The notes below the pieces were generated by a model that saw only the letters and a program-made list of their open reading frames with translations, did no database searches and was not told where the DNA came from. Positions 8,826 to 16,468 of a stretch of DNA of 64,000 nucleotides are shown piece after piece. The position numbers and the translations under genes were made by a program. How positions within the stretch are numbered: position 1 is the first letter of the stretch; every line of letters starts with the position of its first letter. The stretch is from Leptolyngbya sp. FACHB-8 (lineage in GTDB: Bacteria > Cyanobacteriota > Cyanobacteriia > Elainellales > Elainellaceae): NCBI RefSeq assembly GCF_014695575.1, contig NZ_JACJOO010000058.1, forward strand, positions 1-64,000, given 5' to 3'.

Positions 8826-8890
8826 AAGCATAAAACTCAAATGCTGTGCTGCCTGCGAAGCAGGCAGCACAGCATTTGAGTTTTATGCTT
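8826..8890. repeat. Perfect 31-bp-arm palindrome with GCGAAGC tip, 2 bp from SDR stop
   Basis: Arms 8826-8856 and 8860-8890 pair perfectly around GAA; apex GCGAAGC at 8855-8861. It ends two bases from the SDR stop codon (8893-8895) and would form a stem immediately after the gene on the minus-strand mRNA. It could terminate or protect that transcript. Confidence 0.75.
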
Positions 8891-8892
8891 GG

Positions 8893-9666
8893 CTACTCGG
8901 CGGTGACGTAGGCTGCCGTGATGCCACCATCTACCAGGAAGGTGGAACCATTCACAAAGGATGACTCATCACTGGCGAGGAAGAGAGCCGCGTTGGCAAT
9001 TTCAGGAGCTTTTGCGAAGCGGCCGGGGGGAATGTGGACTAAGCGGCGCTGACGACGAGCGGGGTCAGCTAGGAGTTCTTCGAGCAAGGGTGTTTCCACA
9101 GGGCCGGGGCATAGTGCATTCACACGGATGTTCTGGCGGGCGAACTCTACGGCAATTTCGCGAGTCATCGAGAGAACGCCGCCTTTGCTGGCGGTGTAGG
9201 CAGTTTGCGAGGTCGCTGCTCCCAAAATGGCTACAAAGGAAGCAGTATTAATGATCGAGCCTCCACCTGCTCGGAGCAGGGCCGGAATGCCATATTTGCA
9301 GCCTAAAAAGACACCTTTTAAGTTGATATTCATGGTCAAATCCCAAATGGCTTCTTCTGTGTCCAACACAGAGCCATCGTCAGGGTGAAAAATTCCGGCG
9401 TTATTGAACAGCACATTCAATCTGTCATAGGCTGATTCCGCAGCTTCAATCATCGCTTTTGTATCGGCAGCTTTCGAGACATCAGCACGGACAAAAGTTG
9501 CTTGCCCACCGGCCTCCTCGATTAAGGCAACGGTTTCATGACCCCCTGTTTCATTAACATCGCTGACGACCACTTGCGCCCCTTCCTTAGCAAATAGCAA
9601 CGCTGATTCCCGGCCAATACCACTCCCTGCCCCTGTAATCAGAGCAACTTTATTCGCTAAACGCAT
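8893..9666 (-). CDS. SDR family oxidoreductase (possible alcohol dehydrogenase of the amine pathway)
   Basis: 257 residues from the ATG at 9664-9666, chosen because AGGAG lies five bases upstream. Classical SDR features: NAD(P)-binding TGAGSGIG (11-18), an acidic residue after strand 2 (VVVSDVN) favouring NAD, NNAG (88-91), Ser143, and Tyr157-x3-Lys161 in YTASK. The C-terminus (SSFVNGSTFLVDGGITAAY) is typical of FabG/glucose-dehydrogenase-like SDRs. Specificity is not readable. In this neighbourhood it could oxidise the hydroxyl of a gamma-glutamyl amino alcohol to the aldehyde for the aldehyde dehydrogenase at 14957-16399; that role is inferred from context. Confidence 0.88.
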   Translation of the reverse strand: MRLANKVALITGAGSGIGRESALLFAKEGAQVVVSDVNETGGHETVALIEEAGGQATFVRADVSKAADTKAMIEAAESAYDRLNVLFNNAGIFHPDDGSVLDTEEAIWDLTMNINLKGVFLGCKYGIPALLRAGGGSIINTASFVAILGAATSQTAYTASKGGVLSMTREIAVEFARQNIRVNALCPGPVETPLLEELLADPARRQRRLVHIPPGRFAKAPEIANAALFLASDESSFVNGSTFLVDGGITAAYVTAE

Positions 9667-9786
9667 ACATACTCCTGGAATCACAAAATACTGCTATAGC
9701 ACTGTGCCTGTAGATTTATCATGTTGATGTGTCGCACCATACATCAACGTCTTTCAGGGGATGCGATCGCACTTTGCTACATAGCA

Positions 9787-9981
9787 AATAGTTCTTGAAT
9801 GGCGAAATAGGTGTGCCCATTCCACCAGCAGTTCTCAGTATGGGCATCAAAGCCAAGAGTTCGCGCCCGTAGGGCACGAACTCTTGGCTTTGATGCCCGA
9901 AAACCACGCGCCCTTGGCGCGCGGTTTTCGGGCCTGATTCCAAAATGAGAATTGCTGCCATTCCACCGTTCAAGAACTATT
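9787..9981. repeat. Older palindrome split by insertion of family A copy A2
   Basis: AATAGTTCTTGAA at 9787-9799 is mirrored by TTCAAGAACTATT at 9969-9981. Removing A2 and one 9-bp flank restores a hairpin of about 55 bp. A2 therefore landed in a pre-existing palindrome. Confidence 0.6.
9826..9957 (+). mobile_element. Family A twin-hairpin element, copy A2 (132 bp)
   Basis: Starts CAGCAGTTCTCA, ends TGAGAATTGCTG, with H1 and H2 in the same order as A1. The flanking 9-mers are identical: CCATTCCAC at 9817-9825 and 9958-9966, a clean target duplication. H1 has one unpaired position (TTCGCG against GCACGAA), a recent unmirrored change. Confidence 0.95.
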
Positions 9982-10000
9982 GAGCCTTAAATTGTGCATC

Positions 10001-10061
10001 AAAACTCAGAAGGGCAGTTTTTCTATCGCTTCGCGACAGAAAAACTGCCCTTCTGAGTTTT
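10001..10061. repeat. 29-bp-arm palindrome with GCTTCGC tip
   Basis: Arms 10001-10029 and 10033-10061 pair with one mismatch around TTC; apex GCTTCGC at 10028-10034. It lies 67 bp beyond the stop of the gamma-glutamyl hydrolase gene on the minus strand and may terminate it. Confidence 0.7.
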
Positions 10062-10128
10062 AGAAAGGTGCAGGATAGGAGCTTCTCCCAGGGCAGAGCC
10101 GTTTTGAGTTCTACCCTGCGAAATGTGA

Positions 10129-10851
10129 CTAAAGGGCGGCGCTTGACTGCTTCCGCTCCCGCGCCGCTTCCACTAACCCCTGAAATAGGCGTTGATGTAC
10201 GGGGTCTTGGGGAGATAATTCTGGATGCCATTGCACGGCTACAAGCCAGGGATGATGCCGATGCTCCACTGCTTCGACGACACCATCATCAGCGCGGGCG
10301 GCAGCTTGCCAGCAATCCGGTAGCGTGCGAACGGCCTGGTGATGCCAGGACATTACAACCAGATTCGTGACCTGAAGGATTTTGGCTAAGCGTGTTTCAG
10401 CCTCTATCTGAGCCGGATGGGTGATAGGGCGACGAGGGTTATCAAGACGGTGGGCCACTTGATCCCCATATACATCGGGGACGTGGGGAACGAGAGCGGC
10501 TCCTGTTGCCACGCTGAGGAGTTGCATGCCGCGACAAATTCCCAAAACGGGAATATCCCGTTGAAGTACCTGTTGAGCCAGGGCCAGCTCAAAATTATCC
10601 CGTTCTTCATCGACCAGATAAATGGTGTGATGGTGGTCACCGTCGTAGCGTTCGGGTGCAATATCACCGCCCCCGGCAAAAATTAAGCCATCAATGACTT
10701 CTAAAAACGGGGTCGGGTCGGCTTGCAGGGGAGGGAGTAGCAGGGGAAGGCCACCTGCTAATTGCACAGCGTCTATGTAGGCAGCAGGAAGGGTAAATTC
10801 GCCAGCCTCGCTGCGACTATAGGTGGTTATGCCAATGATGGGCGATCGCAT
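10129..10851 (-). CDS. Gamma-glutamyl-gamma-aminobutyrate hydrolase-like peptidase C26 (PuuD family)
   Basis: 240 residues, a class I glutamine-amidotransferase fold used as a stand-alone hydrolase. The nucleophile is Cys106 in LGICRGMQ; the His209 and Glu211 partners lie in QWHPEL. FAGGGDIAPERY near 58-69 is typical of PuuD-type enzymes. The family cleaves gamma-glutamyl amides, releasing glutamate and the amine-side product. With the GS homologue at 13494, the aldehyde dehydrogenase and the permease it completes the activation, oxidation and deprotection logic of a gamma-glutamylated amine pathway. It is separated from those genes by a histidine kinase on the same strand. Confidence 0.88.
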   Translation of the reverse strand: MRSPIIGITTYSRSEAGEFTLPAAYIDAVQLAGGLPLLLPPLQADPTPFLEVIDGLIFAGGGDIAPERYDGDHHHTIYLVDEERDNFELALAQQVLQRDIPVLGICRGMQLLSVATGAALVPHVPDVYGDQVAHRLDNPRRPITHPAQIEAETRLAKILQVTNLVVMSWHHQAVRTLPDCWQAAARADDGVVEAVEHRHHPWLVAVQWHPELSPQDPVHQRLFQGLVEAARERKQSSAAL

Positions 10852-10889
10852 ATCTCAATTAAACTCCGTTTTGCTTGACAATACCTTCA

Positions 10890-10958
10890 CCATTTTTTTC
10901 AAGCTCCTAATTTGGCATACGCGTTGGACACACAAAATTAAGGACTTGAGAAAAATGG
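10890..10958. repeat. Family F palindrome (copy F1)
   Basis: Arms CCATTTTTTTCAAG and CTTGAGAAAAATGG flank a loop with weaker internal pairing. Its reverse complement matches the palindrome at 47570-47763 both in the arms and in the adjacent CAAGCATGTTGG, so this is a repeated family. It lies upstream of the gamma-glutamyl hydrolase gene and downstream of the histidine kinase. Confidence 0.6.
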
Positions 10959-11076
10959 CAAGCATGTTGGCTTGAAACCTGGAGTTTTTCCAGGGAAACA
11001 AGAATGGCTGTTTTCGAGCGCCATGCGTTGTACGGCACTTCAAAACGCCTATAACTTAAACTGAGTTAATTACGCG

Positions 11077-13044
11077 TTATTCGTCATTGTGTGCCTGGAC
11101 AGGCAATTCAATGACAAATTCCGTGCCTTCGCCTGGGGTCGAGGTGAAGCGCAACGTGCCCCCGTGACGCTCAGTGATAATTTGGCGACAAATAGCTAAC
11201 CCTAACCCGGTGCCTTTGCCAAGAGCTTTAGTGGTAAAGAAGGGGGTGAAAATTTGTTCTTGAACTTCTGGAGGAATGCCAGGCCCGTTGTCCTGAATAC
11301 TAATCATCACCCAACCCGATCTAACAACATCGGTGTGGACAGAAATAGTAGGAGTATATTCAGGAGTGAGTTGATTTTTAGCGGGTGTTGTTCCTTGTAG
11401 AGCATCAATCGCATTCACCAACACATTCATGAAGACCTGATTCAACTGACCTGGAAAACATTCCACGAGAGGTAAGTTTCCATATTTACGCTGAACCTGA
11501 ATACCGGGTTTCTTGGATTGAGATTTTAATCGATTGCTTAACAGAAGTAGAGTATTATCAATTCCTTCATGTAAATCTGTACTTTTATATTCCTCATCAT
11601 CAAAGCGAGAAAAACGCTTTAGTGCTTTGATAATTTCAGAGGTGCGATCCGCACCGATTTGCATAGAGCTAAGTAGTTTAGGTAGATCTTCTTTGAGAAA
11701 TTCTAAGTCGATCTGTTCTGCGGTTTTCTCAATGTCTGGGGGTGGCTCTGGATAGGCGAGTTGGTAAAGATTGAGAATGTTCAGTAAGTCCAGCATGTAA
11801 TGCTGGGCATGGGACAGGTTGCCAACCAGAAAGTTGAGGGGATTATTCAATTCGTGGGTCACACCAACCAGCATCTGTCCCAGGGTCGCCATCTTATCGG
11901 CCTGAATCAGGTTGTGGGTCGTGGCATTTACTTCAGAGCGTGAAATGACGATGAATACCTTCCAGTACACTTCCGGAACATGGAAGAGAAAGGCGATCGC
12001 GGGTTCCTGCAATAGCCCATCTCGATCCAGTTCGTATTTTTGAAAAAGGTAGTCGGTGCGATCGCTACTGTTTAATGGATCTGCCAGGATGGCAGCAAAC
12101 ATCTGCCCTTCCTCATACTCCATATCAGAGCCTTGGCTCAAAATTTGTGCAATGTCAGCATAGGAAGATGAGCGAGCGGAAGCTTCTCCCAGGACTACCC
12201 CATCCATCTCGTTGACCATGGTGAGGAAGGGCGAGAACAGTGGAAAAGTTTCGACAAATTCGTGAATTGAAATAAATTTTTCCAGTTTTTTCCCATGACG
12301 GGTGGTGTAGGTTCGTGTCACCTGCTCACGATCTGGAAACGTAATAAATTGATTATTTCGGTCCAATATGAAAATATAGCCGCCAGATTTTTGTTGCCAC
12401 CAATTAACCCTGGTTTGCAGGCTTTCTAATGTGAGATCAACAGTGACAACCCCAGCAAAGTTTGCATCTTTAAAGATGGGGGTGGTGCAGGTGATCATCA
12501 ACTCACGAGAGTAGGGGTCCATATAGGATTTACTCCAAAGGCTCTGGCCGGGTTTAGCATACGGTCCTACTACATACCAGCTTTCACGGTGATAACCCGC
12601 TTCAGCTTGATTGTAACCATCCAAAAAAACTAAGGTTCCGGCAGAATTTCGAGCCCAAAAAAAGCTGCAGCGTTCTTTATCGGGATGAAATTGATAGGGT
12701 TCGAACCAGATGCCACCGCCTGCAATGAGGCGATCGCCCTGATAGTTCAGCACTTCTGGCACAACCTGCTGAATGAGTTCATCGTGAGGTGGTAAATGGG
12801 CAACGGTTAGGGCGATACTACGGGCTAATGTTTCCATCTCTCGCAACTGTGTAAAGAGATGGAGAATGAACGCACTCCCAATCTGCCCTGTGAGTTGCGA
12901 TGACTCTAGAAGAAACGGATTTTTGAGCTGAGGACTCATGTTTAAAGGCGTGCCGCAGGTTACCGAATACGTTTTATATTGTCCCGTATTGGTTAATACT
13001 TCTAGATTAAAAGACGCTCTCAGTAAAAAAAGGTGCGCATCCAA
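11077..13044 (-). CDS. Sensor histidine kinase with Cache-like domain, no clear membrane anchor
   Basis: Up to 655 residues; start uncertain (TTG at 13044 directly after an in-frame stop, or ATG at residue 36, MSPQLKNP). The N-terminal half contains a double-Cache/PDC sensor (WYVVGPYAKPG... and TTPIFKDANFAGVVTVDLTL, about 156-208). The kinase core follows: H-box VTHELNNP (His397), N-box NQVFMNVLVNAIDAL, G1 DNGPGIP and G2 GKGTGLGLAI. No HAMP is visible and I find no convincing transmembrane helix. Cache kinases normally have helices on both sides, so the 5' end may be truncated. Two family B elements lie immediately upstream. It sits inside the amine-catabolism gene run and could sense its substrate, but no response regulator is adjacent. 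Confidence 0.85.
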   Translation of the reverse strand: MDAHLFLLRASFNLEVLTNTGQYKTYSVTCGTPLNMSPQLKNPFLLESSQLTGQIGSAFILHLFTQLREMETLARSIALTVAHLPPHDELIQQVVPEVLNYQGDRLIAGGGIWFEPYQFHPDKERCSFFWARNSAGTLVFLDGYNQAEAGYHRESWYVVGPYAKPGQSLWSKSYMDPYSRELMITCTTPIFKDANFAGVVTVDLTLESLQTRVNWWQQKSGGYIFILDRNNQFITFPDREQVTRTYTTRHGKKLEKFISIHEFVETFPLFSPFLTMVNEMDGVVLGEASARSSSYADIAQILSQGSDMEYEEGQMFAAILADPLNSSDRTDYLFQKYELDRDGLLQEPAIAFLFHVPEVYWKVFIVISRSEVNATTHNLIQADKMATLGQMLVGVTHELNNPLNFLVGNLSHAQHYMLDLLNILNLYQLAYPEPPPDIEKTAEQIDLEFLKEDLPKLLSSMQIGADRTSEIIKALKRFSRFDDEEYKSTDLHEGIDNTLLLLSNRLKSQSKKPGIQVQRKYGNLPLVECFPGQLNQVFMNVLVNAIDALQGTTPAKNQLTPEYTPTISVHTDVVRSGWVMISIQDNGPGIPPEVQEQIFTPFFTTKALGKGTGLGLAICRQIITERHGGTLRFTSTPGEGTEFVIELPVQAHNDE

Positions 13045-13126
13045 TTATCTCTTACCTGAGGCTCAATTCTGGCTTGACCCTTAATAAACATCTTGAAGAA
13101 TTTTTTGAAGGAGATTTACTGTGATT

Positions 13127-13250
13127 AACCTCAGTTCGGGATAAGCGGCAGTGCTCATTTTGGCGTGCGCTTTGCGCACGCCAAAATGAGCGTTTTCGAG
13201 TGCCGCGCAACGCGCGGCACTCGAAAACGCCCTTAATCCGAACTCAGGTT
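13127..13250 (+). repeat. Family B twin-hairpin element, copy B1 (124 bp)
   Basis: Ends AACCTCAGTTCGGGATAAGC and, inverted, AACCTGAGTTCGGATTAAGG. Inside are two perfect hairpins: GCTCATTTTGGCGTGCGC with loop TTT region, and GTTTTCGAGTGCCGCGC around AA. The size equals B2, B3 and B4. Flanks GATT and AATT match at 3 of 4 bases. Confidence 0.75.
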
Positions 13251-13254
13251 AATT

Positions 13255-13378
13255 AACTTCAGTCTGGACTAAGCTGAAGTGCCCATTTTGACATGCGCTT
13301 TGTGCATGTCAAAATGGGCGTTTTTGAGTGCTGTGTAACCTATGTCACTGGAAAATGCCCTTAACCCGAAATTAGGTT
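13255..13378 (+). repeat. Family B twin-hairpin element, copy B2 (124 bp), tandem to B1
   Basis: Same orientation as B1, four bases away. The first hairpin (GCCCATTTTGACATG against CATGTCAAAATGGGC) differs from B1 at three positions, each mirrored in the other arm. The second hairpin has decayed and pairs poorly. Flanks AATT and AATG. Confidence 0.7.
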
Positions 13379-13493
13379 AATGGCTCATTAAGCCTATCAG
13401 TCGCTTAACTCATCGGGCCCAAGATACTGTAATGCTCGTTTGGTAGACATTTCAGCATTTTGGGCCTGATATTTAGTGATAGCCGTCTACGGA

Positions 13494-14885
13494 CTAAGCC
13501 CGTTCAAAGTAGCGGGCACGCTCCCAACTCGTGACAATCTCATCAAATTTACGTTGTTCTGTGCGGAAGAAATGTAAGTAATGTTCCACGACCTCATTTC
13601 CTAAGGCTACGCGTACCCACTCGCTTTTACTTAATTCATGAATAGCTTCATTGAGCGTCTTCGGTACCTGTTGTAATCCCTGCGCTTCGTACACATCCCC
13701 TTCAAACATCGGGGGTGGTTCAATCTGATTTTTGATGCCGTCTAGCCCCGCTGCCAGGGTCACGGCATAAGCTAAATAGGGGTTGGCATCGGCTCCCGGC
13801 GCTCGACACTCAATGCGTAGTGCTGGACCATGACCGAGCACACGAAAACCGGCGGTGCGGTTGTCGTAGGAGCAAGCGATACCTGTAGGTGCGAAGGAAC
13901 CTGCCACATAGCGTTTGTAGGACGTGGGATAGGGGGCGTAGAAGGCAAAGATTTCGCGAATGTGGGCCATCCATCCTCCCAGGAACCAGCGGAATAGCGG
14001 TGACCCATGTACTTTGCCGTAGGGTTCATCCCCCGGAAACAACGGCATCTCTCCGGCCTTATCCCACAGGCTGACGTGCAGGTGCATACTGGACCCGGCA
14101 TAGCGCTCGTCCCACTTGGCCATGAAGGTAATGGCAACTTCGTTGAGCCAGGCAATTTCCTTCGCAGCATGTTTGTAGAGAACATGACGATCGCACATCT
14201 CCAAAAAGTCTGCATAGCGCAGGTTAATCTCCTGTTGCCCCGGCCCCCATTCCCCTTTGGAAAACTCCACGGGGATGCCAGAACGATCGAGGTGTTTGCG
14301 AATTTCCCCAATCACAAACTCTTCTTTGGTGCCCTGAAAGATGTGGTAGTCCTCAATGTAATGGCCAATCGGTTCCAGGTCGTGGTAGTTCTTGGCCCGT
14401 GCTTCTTCAAAGGTGTCGTTAAAGACGTAGAGTTCCAGTTCAGATGCGCCCATCAGGGTGTAGCCGAGGGAGTGGGCGATCGCTAACTGATGCTTCAAGA
14501 TATTGCGAGGAGCCACCGCAACAGGTACATCTTCCTCTTCGTTAATCACATCGCACAACACAATGGCGGTGTCTTCCAGCCAGGAGGCTCGGCGCAAAGT
14601 GCTGAGGTCAGGCACCAGGCGAAAGTCACCATAACCTGTAGCCCAACTGGTAAAGGCATATCCGGGTACGGGGTCCATCTCCATATCGCAGGCCAGCAGA
14701 TAGTCACAGGCATGAACGCTGTGTTTCAACACGTCATTCACAAAGTAATGGCCGGTAATGCGCTTGCCCATGAGCCGACCGTAGAGATCGGGAAAAACCG
14801 TCAGAATGGTTTCAATGTGTTCATCTTCAACCAGTTGTATCAGTTCTTCGACGGTGAGCATTCCGCGGGGTGGGAGTTTGTTCAT
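13494..14885 (-). CDS. Glutamine synthetase-like gamma-glutamyl-amine ligase (GlnA4/PuuA type)
   Basis: 463 residues from ATG at 14885; 14861 (MLTVEELIQ) is an alternative. GS-fold motifs are present but diverged from true GlnA: ASELELYVF (Glu149, Glu151), GPGQQEINL (214-222), GSSMHLHVSLW (264-274), FAPTG.ACSYDNRTAGFR near 330-347 and RIECRAPGADANPYLAYA near 357-374. The opening VFPDLYGRLMGKR and DYLLACDMEMDPVPGYAFTSW resemble the gamma-glutamyl-polyamine and gamma-glutamyl-ethanolamide synthetases (PuuA, Streptomyces GlnA3/GlnA4). It lies 71 bp after the aldehyde dehydrogenase in the same direction, with an ethanolamine-type permease further upstream, which supports ligation of glutamate to a small amine rather than ammonia. 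Motifs are seen; the substrate is inferred. Confidence 0.85.
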   Translation of the reverse strand: MNKLPPRGMLTVEELIQLVEDEHIETILTVFPDLYGRLMGKRITGHYFVNDVLKHSVHACDYLLACDMEMDPVPGYAFTSWATGYGDFRLVPDLSTLRRASWLEDTAIVLCDVINEEEDVPVAVAPRNILKHQLAIAHSLGYTLMGASELELYVFNDTFEEARAKNYHDLEPIGHYIEDYHIFQGTKEEFVIGEIRKHLDRSGIPVEFSKGEWGPGQQEINLRYADFLEMCDRHVLYKHAAKEIAWLNEVAITFMAKWDERYAGSSMHLHVSLWDKAGEMPLFPGDEPYGKVHGSPLFRWFLGGWMAHIREIFAFYAPYPTSYKRYVAGSFAPTGIACSYDNRTAGFRVLGHGPALRIECRAPGADANPYLAYAVTLAAGLDGIKNQIEPPPMFEGDVYEAQGLQQVPKTLNEAIHELSKSEWVRVALGNEVVEHYLHFFRTEQRKFDEIVTSWERARYFERA

Positions 14886-14956
14886 GGGAAGCCAAAGATG
14901 AAAAACAACAGGATGTGAAAATTGGTCGTGAGAATTTACACCAAATTTTTGCCAGA

Positions 14957-16399
14957 CTAATCTGCAATAAAGACACTTTTCAGTTCGCTGTAATGCTCCA
15001 AAACGGCGAGGCCCAATTCTCGGCCCAACCCGCTTTGTTTGTAGCCGCCGAACGGAGCTTCTAAATGAACGCTGTGGCCGGTGTTGATGGAGATGACACC
15101 CGTTTCGATGGCTTTGGCAACACGGAGGGCACGGCTGATGTCGCGCGTCCAAAGGGAGCCAGAGAGCCCGTAGAGACTCTGATTAGCGATCGCCACTGCT
15201 TCCGCTTCTGTGTCGAAGGGCATGGCACATAGCACCGGGCCAAAGATTTCCTCACGAAAAACTTTCATCTCGGGGGTGACATCGGCAAACAAGGTGGGTT
15301 GCAGGTAGGCTCCATCCTTCAGCGCTTCCTGTATAGGAGGCGCGCCACCGACAATGAGTTTTGCCCCTTCAGACTTGCCGGAGTCAATGTAGAACTGGAC
15401 GCGATCGCGCTGCCCCATCGACACCAGAGATCCTATTTCGGTGTCATTCTCTAAGGGCAAGCCCAGCTTTAAGTCCTTGAAGGCGGCTTCCAGACGCTCG
15501 ATAAACTCGGTGTAGATGGGGCGTTCGACCAGGAGGCGCGATCGTGCGCAACAGTCCTGTCCGGCATTTCCCAACACGCTCCATACGGCTTTGGGGACGG
15601 CTTTATCCAAATCCGCATCAGCAAAGACGAGATTAGCGGATTTGCCTCCCAGTTCCAGGGTGACGCGCTTAATATCCTCCGCAGCCAGCCGCATGGCCTG
15701 TTTTCCAACCTCCGTAGAGCCTGTGAAGGAGATTTTGCGCACAAGCGGATGGCGGATCAGGGCTTCTCCAGCTTCAGTACCCGAACCGGGGACGATGTTG
15801 AAGACGCCTGAAGGAACGCCTGCTTCTAAGGCCAATTCGCCCAACCGTAGCGCGGTAAGAGGGGTCAGGCTGGCAGGCTTTAGCACCAGGGTATTACCCA
15901 TGGCCAGGGCCGGGGCAACTTTCCAGGCAGTAATGGCGAGGGGAAAATTCCAGGGTGCAATCAGCCCACACACGCCGATGGGTTCCCGAAAGGTGAGGCT
16001 GGTGCCTGCCGCAGCAACGGGGTTAATGGTGCCCCCAATTTTGTTAATCGCTCCGGCATAAAACTCAAAGCAATCCGCTGTGAGATCTACCTCTTCTCGT
16101 GCTTCGCGAATAGGTTTGCCTACATTGCGGCTCTCTAACTGGGCGAGGCTCTCCCGCTCATTACGAATTAAACGCGCCAGGTTCAAGAGGATTTGGGTGC
16201 GATCGCGACTATTCACCCGTCGCCACTCGCTCCGGGCCTGCTCTGCGACCTGTACGGCCCGATCAATATCCTCGGCTCCTCCCCTAGCTACGGTTTTCCA
16301 GGCTTCCCCTGTTGCGGGGTCGATCAGCGTCGTTTGTTGACCTGAGAGAGCGGCGGTGCGATCGCCTCCAATTAAAAGCAATTCATCTGTCACGAACAA
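14957..16399 (-). CDS. NAD(P)-dependent aldehyde dehydrogenase (betaine/gamma-glutamyl-aldehyde type)
   Basis: 480 residues, full length for the ALDH superfamily. Oxyanion Asn151 in APWNFP, cofactor Lys174 in LVLKPAS, FTGSTEVGK (225-233), general base Glu249 in LELGGKSAN and nucleophile Cys283 in NAGQDC are all present. The C-terminal APFGGYKQSGLGRE motif is typical of betaine-aldehyde and gamma-glutamyl-aminobutyraldehyde dehydrogenases. It is in the same direction as, and between, the permease and the GS-like ligase (69-71 bp gaps), so the three may form an operon. In an amino-alcohol pathway it would oxidise the gamma-glutamyl aldehyde to the acid. A perfect hairpin sits just upstream of its start. 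Confidence 0.9.
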   Translation of the reverse strand: MFVTDELLLIGGDRTAALSGQQTTLIDPATGEAWKTVARGGAEDIDRAVQVAEQARSEWRRVNSRDRTQILLNLARLIRNERESLAQLESRNVGKPIREAREEVDLTADCFEFYAGAINKIGGTINPVAAAGTSLTFREPIGVCGLIAPWNFPLAITAWKVAPALAMGNTLVLKPASLTPLTALRLGELALEAGVPSGVFNIVPGSGTEAGEALIRHPLVRKISFTGSTEVGKQAMRLAAEDIKRVTLELGGKSANLVFADADLDKAVPKAVWSVLGNAGQDCCARSRLLVERPIYTEFIERLEAAFKDLKLGLPLENDTEIGSLVSMGQRDRVQFYIDSGKSEGAKLIVGGAPPIQEALKDGAYLQPTLFADVTPEMKVFREEIFGPVLCAMPFDTEAEAVAIANQSLYGLSGSLWTRDISRALRVAKAIETGVISINTGHSVHLEAPFGGYKQSGLGRELGLAVLEHYSELKSVFIAD

Positions 16400-16427
16400 C
16401 TACCTTTGAGGTTGTGATGGAAGAAAC

Positions 16428-16466
16428 CGTTCATTCTTCGTGTGCATAGCACACGAAGAATGAACG
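16428..16466. repeat. Perfect 18-bp-arm hairpin between permease and aldehyde dehydrogenase
   Basis: Arms CGTTCATTCTTCGTGTGC and its complement, loop ATA. It ends 2 bp from the permease stop codon at 16469-16471. It may attenuate or process the permease-to-dehydrogenase transcript. Confidence 0.7.
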
Positions 16467-16468
16467 TT

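Noticed and set aside
13127-13378. CRISPR array
   Set aside because: Only two tandem units 124 bp long with internal hairpins, no short spacers and no cas genes; they are family B elements.
14886-15152. N-terminal extension of the GS-like ligase
   Set aside because: The extra 89 residues run into the aldehyde dehydrogenase gene and are Arg/His/Cys-rich with no similarity to the GS fold.
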